Source of the DNA: Symsagittifera roscoffensis
Taxonomy: Eukaryota > Xenacoelomorpha > Acoela > Convolutidae
NCBI RefSeq assembly: GCF_963678635.1
Contig: NC_087064.1
Location: 49,151,346-49,215,345 of the forward strand
DNA: 64,000 nt
Reading direction: 5' to 3'
Position 1 is the stretch's first letter, and each line of letters begins with the position of its first letter. The notes under the pieces are model-generated. The model had not been told where the DNA came from, made no database searches, and saw only the letters and a list, made by a program, of their open reading frames with translations. The position numbers and the translations under genes are program-made. Positions 24,272 to 36,106 of this stretch are shown here, piece after piece.

Positions 24272-24530
24272 ATTTTAACATATTCTAAGTCGTCATATTC
24301 TAAAATTTGGATTATTTGGATTTGTTTTGTTTCTGTCGTCGATTTGTTTGCTGTTAGCGCATTTCTGAATTTTGTCTCCGTTTCAATCAGCACTTCGTGA
24401 GTAATTGGTAGCTGAGATTCCGTCAGTTGTTGTTGACTCATGACTTGGTTTTACTCAATGGGGTGCAAAAAAGCCTTCACCTGTGGATATACTTGAAAAA
24501 AAATTAGGTTTTCCTCTTTCAAAATGTAGA
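24272..24530 (-). mobile_element. 5' end of a Tx1/L1-like LINE (second copy)
   Basis: Matches the 5' UTR and first codons of ORF1 of the interrupted LINE (30823-30960 and 29020-29054). It starts in-frame with MSQQQLTESQLPITHEV and runs about 45 codons before joining REL-type LINE sequence. This copy shows the intact reading across the point where the MULE inserted in the other copy. Confidence 0.7.
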
Positions 24531-24887
24531 AAACATCTTTTTTTTTTGAATAAATTGTAAATTAATTTTTTTTAGTTGAGAGTTTCATAATCAATATGTA
24601 CATCAAATAACATCACATTTGTCGACAACAACTCATCGAGTTAGTAACCTTAGTTTCTGAACTGTTTCTGTATATTTTTTGTTGAAACGGATATTGGGTG
24701 TCCTGATCTGCAAACTGTTTTTATTCTTTCTGTGACTTGTGCTCAAAATACATTTTTTAGTACCGGATACAGAGTATCCTGGTACGCTTGATATATCTAC
24801 CTTCTACTTCCTAGCAGTTTTGTTCAATTGACATTACTTTTACCGGATGGTTTGTTGCTGAAGTCTACCATATCCTTGTAGTTTATA
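24531..24887 (-). other. Probable 3' UTR of the Tx1/L1-like LINE
   Basis: It lies between the end of the ORF2-like coding remains and the 5' end of the next LINE copy. No ORF. The exact 3' terminus cannot be set. Confidence 0.4.
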
Positions 24888-27800
24888 TCAGATGGAGAAA
24901 TTTGTATTTCTCATCTTCCATACTTCCCATGACACAAATGTTTGCAAGTTGATTTTCCATGACGTCGATGAATTTGAATATGCACCACGAATAACCGAAA
25001 CAACATACTTAAGTCTTGCAATGTTGGTTGATACAAAAACGTCACGCCAATTGTTAATCTGTAATATGTTTCTTGAAGGTTGTAGCGAGGGACAACTGAA
25101 AATTAGGTGTTCGAATGTTTCGCATTCTAAATTACAATAGAAGCATTCGGGGGCATTCTCGAGAAATAAAAACCACCGCTTTTCTCGATCTTTAAAAACA
25201 GCGTATGCAAACTTATAAAGAAAGTTTTTTTCCCATACATCAAGCATTGAATTTTTCCAAACTTTGCCTGTAATTTTAATCAATTCTTCTTCTGAACAGA
25301 GGTAACGGTTTGCTGGAAAACCTAAGCGGGGAAATCGCAGCTCGATGAAAACTACAGTTTTGTAAGCAGAAATAATAAACATCTCGCGATTTTGTCTCTA
25401 TTATTATAATTAAACGGCTATTGGTACTGTTTGAAAATATTGCAAAATCACTTGAACTTATTTCAATAGAGATGTTCGTATTTCTCAACAAATTTTTGAT
25501 TGATTTTTTTCGGTAAAATTGAATCTGTTGGTAATAAGCTATTTTGATCTGACATATCAGAAGCAAAGAAATCGATAATTTTCATACTAAAAAGTTTAAG
25601 TTGTAGGCATGGTAAGCCTATCCCACCAACTAAGATGGGGTGATATAAAACTTCTTTTCTTATGTCGAGTCTGCTTGTTTTTTTTTCAATTCTGTATTTA
25701 ATAATTCTTGGCATTTACTAACAGTATCCAAGTTAACTCTAGTATGACGAGCCAAATGAAAAAACTTAGGGAGAACAAAAACTGACAGTGTTAATGATTT
25801 GGCCCTCAAAGATTTACTTAGTGAAATTAAACCGCGATGTTTTTGAATTTGAGAACTTAACAATAGTTCAATATTTTCAATTTTTTGGGAAGTGTATAAC
25901 AAGACACCAAGTATTTTTGTTTCCTTGACTGTTTTATAGGGTGATAAATCAGGTATGGAAAGCACTTCGCTTTTACTTATGTTAATCATCATTTGAGTTT
26001 GTTTGCAAAATGTATCGATTAAGCGAAACAACCTGTCAATACATCGGATTTTGATAAGGCAAGTTATGTCGTCTGCATATGAAACTAGTTTGGGGCACAA
26101 TATCCCGAAACCTTCAATTGCTACTGTAGATTCAATTGCTTGAAGAAGGGGTTCGATAAAAACTATGAATAAAAATGCGGAAAGAGGGCAACCTTGTCTC
26201 ACACCGCGATGAATTTTGAAGCTGGCTGATAAAAAACCATTCATCTCAATTACTGCTTTTGAGTCTAAATACAAAGTTTCAATAGCTCTAACTGAAAACT
26301 CATCAAGGTTTAACCCTTTCAAAATTTTGATGAGAAGTGATCTATGGCATTTTCAGATTTCGGGAGCAGTTTTCCACCATGAACAAAATGATTAAAAATT
26401 TTAGCTAAAATTGAACAAAACTCATCCGTGAAAGTCTTGTATAGCTTGGAAGTAAGGCCGTCTGGTCCAGGCGAGCTTTTCAAATTCAATTTGTTTATAG
26501 CCAATTGAATTTCATCTTCTGTAAAGTAATTATAGCCATCATTCTCATTTTTTTTCGAGTTTTTTTTTGATAAAAATGTTTTTAGTAGTTGATCGGAGTC
26601 TGTTGTAGAACTATTGAAAAAAAATTTGAAAAATACTTTAGAAATTGATTAAGAATATCCTCATCCGTATGATAAACGCTCTGATCCACTTGAATTCGCT
26701 TGATTGAGTTAATTTTGTTCTTTGATGTCCATTGACTACAAAATTTAGGAACACCCTCAAATGTATAGCTGAGAGTTTTCTGAATTTTTCGATAATCTGA
26801 AAAATCTTTTTCCTTGGAAACTTTTTGAAGATGTTCCAGCACCAAATGATATTTTTCAATCAAATTAGGGTTCGGACCTTTTCCGCTGTGAATGCAATCT
26901 CTGAGAACATTTTCGTGATACTTCAATAAATTTAGTTCTTTCTGATCTACACGCTTTTTGTTCTCTTGAATAAACCTCAGAAGGTCACGAAAATTGTGCT
27001 TAAAGTTTTCGTTACTTCTTGGTGATTCATTTTCGTAAAAGTTTTTTAGATCTTCAAGAATTAAGCTGGCGTTGTTGTTTAAAATTTCTTCATTTAATTT
27101 CCATTAACTAGGGCGGCGCTGATACAAGTTAGATGGCTTAACAAAAACGTGTAAGAGCAAATGATCAGAAATTGATATTTGAATGCTTTGCATAGAGTCA
27201 TACTCTGTTTCGAATTTTATGAAAACATAATCTATGCGTGCAAAAGTTTTATGTTGTTTGTCATAATGTGTATAATCACAAAATCATTCTTAAGTGCAAA
27301 ATCAACAAAACCAAAACAGTCAAGAATTTGTTCTTTGAGTTGGGTAAATCGTTTGATACGTGCATCATTTAACTTAAGTATTGAAGAACTGTTAATATTA
27401 TCATAACTCAGCTGATTAAAGTCGCCCATCATGATAATTTTCGATTTGTTAGGTAAAAATCTGATGCTTAATTACAAGGAATTCAAAGTTGCTCGGGATG
27501 AAATTGGGTTCGCATAAACGTTGATAACAAACCAATCAAGTTTGACAAACTTTAACAATTGAAAACCTGTACTTGAAGCAATTCGTTTTGCAGGACTCAA
27601 GTTTGATGACCATAACGTTAAGAAACCACCAGAATTATTTGAGCCCGGTATGAAACCGAATAAAACATTATTTTTATCCAGTAAACTCAAATGTATATTT
27701 GTAAGTTTCGATATTTTTGCTTCCTGAATGCACAAAATGAAACTGGGCGATTTTTTTTAAAATTTGGCATTTTTTGATAAGTGAGTGTAATTTAGCTGGA

Positions 27801-27900
27801 TTTCCTATGCTAAAAATATTAACGGAAAAAATATCTGGTTTTTCGCACATAGAAATTTTTGCTGAAACTTCCCTCCAACCAAGTCTTCTCCGTTATTTTT
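24888..27900 (-). pseudogene. Tx1/L1-like LINE ORF2 (endonuclease and reverse transcriptase), broken
   Basis: Read on the minus strand in several frames, the order is that of an APE-type LINE ORF2. The N-terminal nuclease starts near 27850 with CIQEAK at 27735-27718 and MMGDFNQ at 27432-27412. A linker with SSPGPDG near 26460 follows. The RT palm has GVRQGCPLSAFLF near 26205 and SYADDI near 26070, then a C-terminal zinc motif CFYCNLECETFEH-LIFSCP near 25150-25090. GVRQGCPLS and YADD are typical of L1/Tx1-like elements. At least six frame changes or stops break it, so it cannot make a working polyprotein. It would have copied its own RNA by target-primed reverse transcription. Confidence 0.8.
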
Positions 27901-28022
27901 AGATTTCATTTTCGGCCCTTTCTTCCGTGTTAAAACTGACCAAGAGGTTGGTGAAGTTTCACGCTCTCTTTTTGTAAGCATTCTTCCGTCAGAGGAACAT
28001 TTTCGTTTGTTATTTTCAATAT

Positions 28023-29054
28023 TTAAATTGTCTTTTTTTCTTTTGCAGAGTAAGAATGAAAATCTACAACCTGATTGTTGAGAACCTCATCCTTTTGTTT
28101 TTCTTCGCTTGGAGTAGCTGCACTGTTTGTTTTAGATTCATCAATCAAAACTCCAGATGGTGGTGCTTCAACATTCTTATCTTCTTCATTTTTGGTACCA
28201 TTACAAAACTTATCGCTTGTTGTTTCGTCATCGTTTTTCTCTTTTCTGGCATTATTGGAGCTTGGTTTTTGTGGGTAGTGATTATTTGGATTTTTGGTTA
28301 TTTGGTTCCCTATGTTGCACCAATCATCGTGATGACCTTTTTCATGGTGTCCAGACATCTTGCATTTTTGACATTTATGTAGTGAAGGTATAAGAAACGA
28401 GATTTCTACACCTTCCCACATTTTGAAGCCATCCATTCTCGATTTGTAAGACCAGTCCTTCAGCTTTTTCTCTAGTTCTTCGTTTTGAATTTTAACTTCT
28501 AAAATTGCTCTTCCTGTGTAAACATACTGACCCGGTTCAGTTACGATACAGGTCTCACGTTGGAATATGGGGCTATGAATTATGTCTTCTGGCAATTGGA
28601 GAATTAATTTCCTTTCGATATCGTTGCATACATAAGGCAAGTTCGACAATTTGATTTTTGCTAGTTTAGGGTAAATGTTCTTAAGTCTATGAGACCTTGG
28701 AAAGCATCCCATGGGAAATACCGTCCTGTTAAGTAGAATGATTCCCTCGCTTTTGATGCTAGTTATGAATTGCTCTGCTTCGAGGGGAGCAATAACTGCC
28801 AGTGTATGAAGTTTGCGCTCATCTTTCGTCACGGTTATTGTTTTTGAGATTGTCATCTTCTGTTGCATTGTTGTGGGGAATTGTTTAAGTATGTCGGAAG
28901 CACAACTTCGATATGCCTGCGCCAGATTTTCAGCTGACCTTACAATTTCTCTCGAGAAGGGGGGGATGATTTTGATTATTTGGATTTGTTTTGTTTGTGT
29001 CGTCGATTTGTTTGCTGTTAGCGCATTTCTGAAATTTGTCTCCGTTTCAATCAG
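28023..29054 (-). pseudogene. Tx1/L1-like LINE ORF1 (nucleic-acid-binding protein), 5' end disrupted by a MULE
   Basis: About 343 codons open from LIETETNFRNAL to a TAA near 28023. The middle holds a Cys/His knuckle-like cluster (CQKC near 28365, then HHEKGHHDDWC) and the C-terminus is Lys/Glu/Asn-rich. ORF1 proteins of this kind bind LINE RNA in RNPs. The first 13 or so codons lie 1.77 kb away at 30823-30870, beyond the MULE. The remaining 5' codons there also differ by one base from the 24.4 kb copy, shifting frame. It otherwise keeps an open frame, which suggests it is younger than, or decayed less than, its ORF2. Confidence 0.75.
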
Positions 29055-29065
29055 CACTTCGGGAG

Positions 29066-30822
29066 GAGTGCGGCCAGTATTTAGACAGCCGCGTATTCAT
29101 ACTGGTCAGTATTTAGACAAAGTAAATACTCAATTCTGATTGGTCGAAACTAATCAAAATCTGAACACCAAGAAAAAACAAAAAATTGAAAACTAACGAA
29201 TTAATATCTCAATTGGCCGAAAATTGGCAATAAATAATCGCAAAATAATGGAATTTTCTTTTGTGAAAGCCCAGTTCAGAGGGAAAAACTTACTTTGTGA
29301 TGGTTATTTATATAAGAAAAACCGAAAAAGAGAAAATATTCAATACTATAAATGCGTTATCGATAGTTGCCCGTCACGATTAACTCTCGAAATTTCAAAT
29401 AACAAAATTATTAATAAACCTGCAACTCACCCCCACTTGCCCCCAGAAGATCGCGTGTCGGAGCAAAAGTTTAAGGAAAAAATCATCGTAAAAATTGAAA
29501 AAAACCCAGTTGTCCCGCTGAAAACAATTTACGAAAATCAAGTGCAGGAAACAGATGAGAATTATTTACCGCCAGCATTCAGCCAAGTACGAAAATCAAT
29601 GAGCCGAACCCGCGGAAAAAAATTGCCCCCCATACCCAAAAGTTTCGAGGAAATAAATCTCAACGACCAATGGACGAAAACCTCTAACAACAAGGATTAT
29701 CTACTGCACCAAGGCGATGATATGCTAATTTTTGCAACAATTAAAGGACTCGAATTTTTGGTAACATCAAAAAATATTTTGGGTGATGGAACGTTCAAAA
29801 CGGTCCCCCAACCGTTCTTGCAGATTTATACAATTTTTGGATCGAGTGAAAAGTGGAAAGTACCGGTCGTCTGGGCATTTCTCATGCGAAAGAGTGAAGA
29901 AACATACCAAAAATTTTTCGAGATTTTGACCCAAAAATGCCAATTTTTTTGTAATTGGCCGTTAATGCCCGAAATTTTTTTGACTGATTTCGAAACTGGG
30001 ATCTTGCCGGCAATCAAAAAAGTGTTTTACGTCACGAGCCATCTCGGATGTTGGTTTCACTATACCCAGTGTTTTTTCCGAAAATTTCAAGAACTTGGAT
30101 TTTCGAGAGAATATAAAAATGATCCGACCCTGCACATGATAGCTTGTAGACTATTCAGCTTGCCTTTTTTATCCGTTGATGAGCTGATTGTTTGTTTCCA
30201 AAGTTATCGGAAATATCGGAAATTTTTTCTCGACACCAAAATCTTGAAAAAGTTTTTCAGTACATTACTGAATTTTGGATAAGTGGTTACGTTCCCCTTG
30301 TTATGTGGAATGTTTTTGACAGGGATGTGACCCTGAGAACTATCAACAAATGCGAAAATTGGAATATGAGATGGAACAAAGAAGTTGGGGTCGTTCCGCC
30401 AAATTTTTGGAATTTGCTGAAAAAATTAAGTGCCCAAGAAATCGAGTCTCGCATGCAATTACGAAGAATTTCGCGTGGCGAATCAGCCCCGAAAAAATGA
30501 CGAAAATATCAGTTATTGGACGAAAAAATAATTCGCTTGAAAAATTCTTATCTGGTGGGTCACTTGTCATCGAAAATGTATTGGGAAGGAGTTGCAGTCA
30601 TTTGTCAAAACTTTTGAAAAACTATGAACTTTCTCAAACTATTAACTTTCTGTCGGCTTAAATTTATTCTGCCTAAAATATCGTTTTAAGTTTTGTCCAA
30701 TAATATTTCATTGTTCTTGAGTGATTTTTATTTTTTCTTTCTCTATTCTGATTGGTTATTTCAACTTTTGTCTAAATACTGACCAGTATGAATACGCGGC
30801 TGTCTAAATACTGACATGTAAC
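29066..30822 (+). mobile_element. Mutator-like (MULE) DNA transposon, 1757 bp
   Basis: Terminal inverted repeats share an identical 47-bp core, starting at CAGTATTTAGACAGCCGCG on the left and its reverse complement on the right. CAGTATTTAGACA itself occurs twice in each end. An 11-bp flank CACTTCGGGAG (29055-29065) / CACTTCGTGAG (30823-30833), one mismatch, is the target duplication; 9-11 bp is usual for MULEs. It sits inside ORF1 of a LINE. It encodes one FLYWCH/MULE transposase, now broken. Confidence 0.9.
29224..30500 (+). pseudogene. MULE transposase with FLYWCH finger, frameshifted and stopped
   Basis: The first frame (352 codons) has an N-terminal FLYWCH-type zinc finger (Cys44, Cys49, His69/His71), then a MULE catalytic core with ILGDGTF (Asp188) and FLTDFETG (Asp255) and a CWFHYTQC segment. 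A one-base shift near 30235-30255 moves the rest (EFWISGYVPL...ENWNMRWNKE), which would carry the third acidic residue, into another frame. A TGA at 30499-30501 truncates it further; the duplicate copy reads CGA there. The transposase would cut and paste the element by its inverted repeats. Both copies carry the frameshift, so it predates the tandem duplication. Confidence 0.85.
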
Positions 30823-30960
30823 CACTTCGTGAGTATTGGTAGCTGAGATTCCGTCAGTTGTTGTTGACTCATGACTTGGTTTTACTCAATGGGGGGCAAA
30901 AAAGCCTTCACCCGGAGGTATACTAGAAAAAAATTAGATTTTTCTCTTTCAAAATGTAGA
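30823..30960 (-). mobile_element. 5' UTR and first codons of the LINE interrupted by the MULE
   Basis: Nearly identical to 24395-24530. The minus-strand 5' end is at about 30960, where similarity between the two LINE copies ends, and ORF1 begins ATGAGTCAACAACAACTG near 30870. Confidence 0.7.
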
Positions 30961-32329
30961 AATCAGAAGGCAAAAACGTCAACTATATTGCACGTGCGTT
31001 TTATTTCTTTTGACTTTTGACATCAACCTTTTGACTTTTTTCTCCAGTAAATTTCTCGTAGTTACTTCTCATATTTTCGATTGACATGGAGCGGCCATTT
31101 TAAAATTGACAATGTGTAATGGTATTCGAATATTTTGTAATTTTTTGTATTTGGTAATTGTGCAGCCACCGAACGTACATTTGCATTTTAAGTATCTGAT
31201 CTATTTGACAATATTGAACAGATAGCAGAGATCAGGGAAGTTTGAAAGAAGTAAAGGTTAGTCGTTACAATTAAAAGTGCTATAGTTTACCCATACTACA
31301 ACTGCTCTCCAAGTAATATTGCCGAAGTTGAATCTAGGACAACGTAATCAAAATTTTTTTTTATAAGCAGAGCGTTTTCATCTTAAAAGTAAGTTTTCAA
31401 AGTTCAGGCAAGTTTAGTCCAAGTTATTCTTGACAATGCACCACTTAGAAATGGCGGTAAATGTGCGATAGAGTGGTTCTTTGAAACTGATGTTAATGAA
31501 AATATCGATTATATTTGTGCGAAGTAGGCAGGTAAATTAGAATTGAGAGAAAAATGTAAAACGACCGAACGGAGCATAATGATTTAGTTAATTGATGAAT
31601 TAGCTCATAATAAGTTTAATCTGTGACACATGTAACTTCTTTTTTTTATCGGGACCCCTCTATCACACTTGTACCGGAATAGCCTCTTAAAGTTACACCA
31701 GCCGTATTATGAAACACGTCAATTCGAAACCTGAAAGATACCTTCAACAATTGTTAAATTTTTATCCTATCTGTACATCAATTGGAGTTTTGAACTTTAT
31801 GAGAAAGACAAAAACGGTCAAAGTGATCATGAAGTTGCGAAGTTCTTCAACGTCTCTTATTAAATCATAATTTATGATGAAAGAGAAAATAATCGGCTTG
31901 AAATCCTTCGTTTTCTATTCGGATTAGTAGTAGTAGTCGAACAGGATTTAGGGTTGTCATCCCATGGGTTTGCACCCAAAATGTAGTTTTCGTGTTAATG
32001 AGTTCTGAGTTTTCCATTTGGGTTGCAGTTTCCACATGGACACATTATTCGCCATGTGCAGCTGTCCATTTCTGAGTATCTTTTGAAGAATTTCCAATAA
32101 ATTTCCGCTATGTCAGATTTCTGTATGTCAGTTAACTGTTTTGAGGTATGTCGAATTATGATATTGAAAAGTGCTTAGGGCTTTTTGTCCGGCACCCGCC
32201 GAAGCTTTCGTAGTTTGAAGTTGTTTTTCAAGGAGGTTGTCACCTGTATGTAATGTTTAAGCCCAGAATGGACTCCTTTTTTATCTCACCGTTTTTGAAT
32301 TAGAGTTTTGTCGAGACAAAGAAGTTCTT
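30961..32329. other. Non-coding part of the duplicated unit
   Basis: No ORF or known element was recognised. It is duplicated at 42115-43460 with scattered substitutions and a small indel at the GTAGTAGTAG microsatellite (31926 versus 43070). Confidence 0.4.
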
Positions 32330-32682
32330 CGTATTTGCTTGAAATGCATTGTTAAAAGGAAGGCAAACTCGACTATCGAACAGCAAAATTTGAAAGTTCA
32401 CGAAAAACTTGATCGACTTCTAATTTCGAAAATGGAAATTAATTATCAGATTTCCCAGCGAAATAAAGGTTTTATAAATTGATCCATTTTTCTCACATTG
32501 GGTTAGTTTTAACAAAAATGTCCATCATAAATTGTTCTATAATTTCAAAGAGCCTTAACGCCATCTATTTTTTTTCGAAATTTATAAGTTGTAGGCTCTT
32601 GAAAAAACAAATCAGGTTTTTCAGTTTTCTTGCGTTCATTAATCTTTTCCTACTGTCAATTGGCTATCTTCTAAGCTTTTGA
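32330..32682. repeat. Dispersed repeat R, copy 1
   Basis: Landmarks in order: CTCGACTATCGAACAG, GATCGACTTCTAATTTC, CAGATTTCCCAG, TTCTCACATTGGGTTA, CATAAATTGTTCTA, AGCCTTAACGCCATCTATTT, a T-run plus CGAAATTT, GCGTTCATTA, and CTGTCAATTGGCTAT. The same order recurs at 43480, 52735, 56130, 57430, 57925 and 58985. Confidence 0.6.
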
Positions 32683-32862
32683 TAACACTTCTTCAAAAAA
32701 TCGACATAATGTCAAACTTAACTACTTTTCACACATTTTTATTAGAAAATTCTAATTTTATGCCACTTGAGAAATTTGGCATTCTTATGCCAGCTGGGAA
32801 TTATGCCATTTGAGACGTAATCTTCATCGAATGGCCAATTTCTAGTCAGGTACTAGTTTTCT

Positions 32863-33082
32863 GGAGTGCAGCCAGTATTTAGACAGCCGCGAATTCATAC
32901 TCGTCAGTATTTAGACAAATACTGTATGAACCAATCAGAATCGAGAAAAGACATAAATAATCCAAAATAAATAATAATTATTTATTAATTTCTTCTTTGT
33001 CTCGATTCTGATTGGTTGAAACAGTATTTGTCTAAATACTGACAAGTCTGAATACGCGGTTGTCTAAATACTGACATCCAAC
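32863..33082 (+). mobile_element. MULE-related MITE, copy A (220 bp)
   Basis: Flanked by a perfect 10-bp target duplication CTAGTTTTCT (32853-32862, 33083-33092). Long inverted ends match the MULE ends at 29066-30822 (CAGTATTTAGACAGCCGCG) and extend inward through AACCAATCAGAATCGAGA, so most of the element is a hairpin. No ORF. It is a non-autonomous derivative of that MULE family. Confidence 0.9.
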
Positions 33083-33094
33083 CTAGTTTTCTTG

Positions 33095-34962
33095 TTTGGT
33101 CCATGACAAAACTACACTGATCGACAAAATTAAGCGAAAATTCAGATTTTTTCTTAATTTCTTGCTTTCAATGTCAATTTTTGCCATTTACCTCGATTTC
33201 CAGGAAATTTTTTACATAGGCCAAGTAAAAGTCATCCGCGCTACCATCTATGAATTTATCAATATCTATCACTATCAATACCTATCTTCAATGCCTCTTA
33301 GTTTTGTTTTGTTTTGCTTACACAGCTCAGATCCGTATAATATTAATTGGTACAATATAGCGTATGCATTTAGTTTGAAAATAATATTGATTTTGACAAA
33401 TTTCGCTTGATTTGGAAAAGTGCTCCTACGGTTTTTGGCATTCGCTGTTCAGTTTGCAGACCAGGTGAGGTTTTTCGATACTATGATTCCTAGATCTTTC
33501 TTGGTATCAGGCTCTGAAAGCTCGTCTTCGCCTATATGAATTTTAGCTCGTATTCGCTTATATGAAGATCAAGTTAGATATTTTGATAGATTTTAACGCA
33601 TGTTATCACAGTACCATTTAAATGAGATGATTCAGGTCTGTTTGTAGATCTTAAGATATTATTGATAACAGCTTGTAGTCATCCCTATAGCCAAAGTGGA
33701 TTTCTAGCCACTCGGTAGATCATTCATGCAGCAAAGTAAAAGCAACAGACCTTGTGGAACTCCGCTATTAACATCAAGACATTTACTGAGCTGATCTCTG
33801 ATTCGAATTCTCTGCTTGCGATTTAGCAGATAGCTTTTAAGTAACTCTATCAGGTTACCACCAACCCCAAAAGATGATAATTTATTGACCAGAAAACTGT
33901 TCGACCTTGTCAAAGGTTTTCTCAAAATCAGTGTATACCGCAAAGATAGGACTGACTTTCCTCATTTTCTTTAAGAGGCTATAGATTTCATCTAGATATT
34001 TGAACTGTTGTTGATCTTTTTGCTCAAAAACCAAACTGGCTTTCGTGTAGCTGTTTTAATATACAAGGTTGATGTTTTATCGGAAGCGAGTCTTTCGAGT
34101 ACTTTGGAGACTGAGAAGAGTAGACTTTTTGGCCGATAACTAATTACAGATTGCTTGTCATATTTCTGTAGCTTGGCGAAGTTTCTATCCTCAAAAGTAT
34201 TTTGATCTTCGTCAATTAAGTTTTTTTTAAAGTTTTTCCATATTTTCGAGCTTTGTTAGCCCAGCTTTGGTGGGTTGTTTTTCTATGCGTATTCATCATC
34301 ATCATCATTTCCTTCCGGCTCGTCCAAATTTACAGGTCGGCGGGGCGCCCCTGAATTTCCGAGCGCCATGAGTCCCGTTTGAGGGTGTCTTCTTTCCTGA
34401 GCCGGCGTGTTTTCAAGCTCTCCACTTCACATATCCAAGTTTTGGTCTTCCTTTGGGGTCTCTTTCCTTCCACTTTCAAGTCGAGTGCCAGACGAATCGG
34501 GTCTGCGGTGTCTCCGCATAACATGACCGAACCATTGACCGAACAATTGACTGGTCTCAACCACACTGAGCACAGGGCAATCGATATTCGAATGCCCAAA
34601 AAATTGCTCGGTTGGCACAGTCCACTAGAGAGACTTCACACATCATTCGCACCATGCGTCGTTCAGTAGACGTGATGCGTATTCGTAAGGTATTTATTCG
34701 TTTTATCAGGTTTAAAATTGGTGTTTATCCACAATGGTAAAGATCTTCTATGATTCGTTTTCTTTTTGAGGAATAAATGCAAGATCTTGTAGGCATGTGT
34801 ACCATGACTCGACTAAATGATCAGTATCACTGTAGCAATATGTTTTGGAAGGCTTTTTCCCAGTCTGCGTTAACAAAGAAAAAAACACCAAAGTCCTTGT
34901 TGCAATTGTTGGTTTCTGATACTATTGCAATGACCTTTAGCAAAGGACACCTTGACTAGGCC
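33095..34962 (-). pseudogene. Jockey/CR1-like LINE reverse transcriptase fragment, copy A
   Basis: On the minus strand, broken frames keep RT motifs in order: SYRPKSLLFSVSKVLERL near 34150, FAVYTDFEKTFDKVE near 33940, LLKSYLLNRKQR near 33830, SGVPQG...CCMNDLP near 33720, and a C-terminal KKDLGIIVSKNLTWS near 33490. These are typical of jockey/CR1-type LINEs. It is split by the RTE fragment (34295-34674) and is non-functional. Confidence 0.75.
34295..34674 (-). mobile_element. RTE-type LINE 3' fragment, copy A
   Basis: A 380-bp 5'-truncated insertion flanked by ATGCGTATTC on both sides (34285-34294, 34675-34684). The minus strand encodes the RTE RT C-terminus (WFGHVMRRH) in shifted frames and ends with a (GAT)n-like tail, read as TCATCATCATCAT on the plus strand. 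Short tandem 3' tails and 5' truncation are typical of RTE elements. Confidence 0.85.
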
Positions 34963-34967
34963 TTGAC

Positions 34968-36105
34968 ACGAAAATCAAGTGCAGGAAACAGATGAGAATT
35001 ATTTACCGCCAGCATTCAGCCAAGTACGAAAATCAATGAGCCGAACCCGCGGAAAAAAATTGCCCCCCATACCCAAAAGTTTCGAGGAAATAAATCTCAA
35101 AGACCAATGGACGAAAACCTCTAACAACAAGGATTATCTACTGCACCAAGGCGATGATATGCTAATTTTTGTAACAATTAAAGGACTCGAATTTTTGGTA
35201 AGATCAAAAAATATTTTGGGTGATGGAACGTTCAAAACGGCCCCCCGACCGTTTTTGCAGATTTATACAATTTTCGGATCGAGTGAAAAGTGGAAAGTAC
35301 CGGTCGTCTGGGCATTTCTCATGCGAAAGAGTGAAGAAACATACCAAAAATTTTTCGAGATTTTGACCCAAAAATGCCATATTTTTGTAATTGGCTGTTA
35401 ATGCCCGAAATTTTTTTGACTGATTTCGAAACTGAAATCTTGCCGGCAATCAAAAAAGTGTTTTACGTCACGAGCCATCTCGGATGTTGGTTTCACTATA
35501 CCCAGTGTATTTTCCGAAAATTTCAAGAACTTGGATTTTCGAGAGAATATAAAAATGATCCGACCCTGCACATGATAGCTTGTAGACTATTCAGCTTGCT
35601 TTTTTTACCCGTTGATGAGCTGATTGTTTGTTTCCAAAGTTATCGGAAATATCGGAAATTTTTTCTCGACACCAAAATCTTGAAAAAGTTTTTCAGTACA
35701 TTACTGAATTTTGGATAAGTGGTTACGTCCCCCTTGTTATGTGGAATGTTTTTGACAGGGATGTGACCCTGAGAACTACCAACAAATGCGAAAATTGGAA
35801 TATGAGATGGAACAAAGAAGTTGGGGTCGTTCGGCCAAATTTTTGGAATTTGCTGAAAAAATTAAGTGCCCAAGAAATCGAGTCTCGCATGCAATTACGA
35901 AGAATTTCGCGTGGCGAATCAGCCCCGAAAAAACGACGAAAATATCAGTTATTGGACGAAAAAATAATTCGCTTGAAAAATTCTTATCTGGGGGGTCACT
36001 TGTCATCGAAAATGTATTGGGAAGGAGTTGCAGTCATTTGTCAAAACTTTTGAAAAACTATGAACTTTCTCAAACTATTAACTTTCTGTCGGCTTAAATT
36101 TATTC
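34968..36105 (+). pseudogene. MULE transposase, second partial copy
   Basis: It lacks the FLYWCH finger and left terminal repeat because the duplication began inside the gene. An extra frameshift near 35385 (fewer T than in the left copy) and the shared one near 35685 break it. It has CGA where the left copy has TGA, so reading continues 40 residues further to a stop after ICQNF. Confidence 0.85.
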
Positions 36106-36106
36106 C

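Larger units (their letters stand above)
29531..34962. repeat. Tandem segmental duplication, left copy (5432 bp)
   Basis: The segment from inside the MULE (ACGAAAATCAAGTGC) to GACTAGGCC at 34962 is repeated at 34968-46112, nearly identical throughout. The junction carries a 5-base filler TTGAC at 34963-34967. The right copy lacks the left 465 bp of the MULE, as expected for a tandem duplication with that breakpoint. Confidence 0.9.

Noticed and set aside
28056-28393. Plus-strand ORFs with hydrophobic runs resembling membrane proteins
   Set aside because: They are antisense to LINE ORF1, whose Cys/His knuckle and polar composition show the true strand.
32479-32682. Hydrophobic ORF repeated at 43622-43825
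   Set aside because: It lies in the R repeat and is not open in the other R copies.
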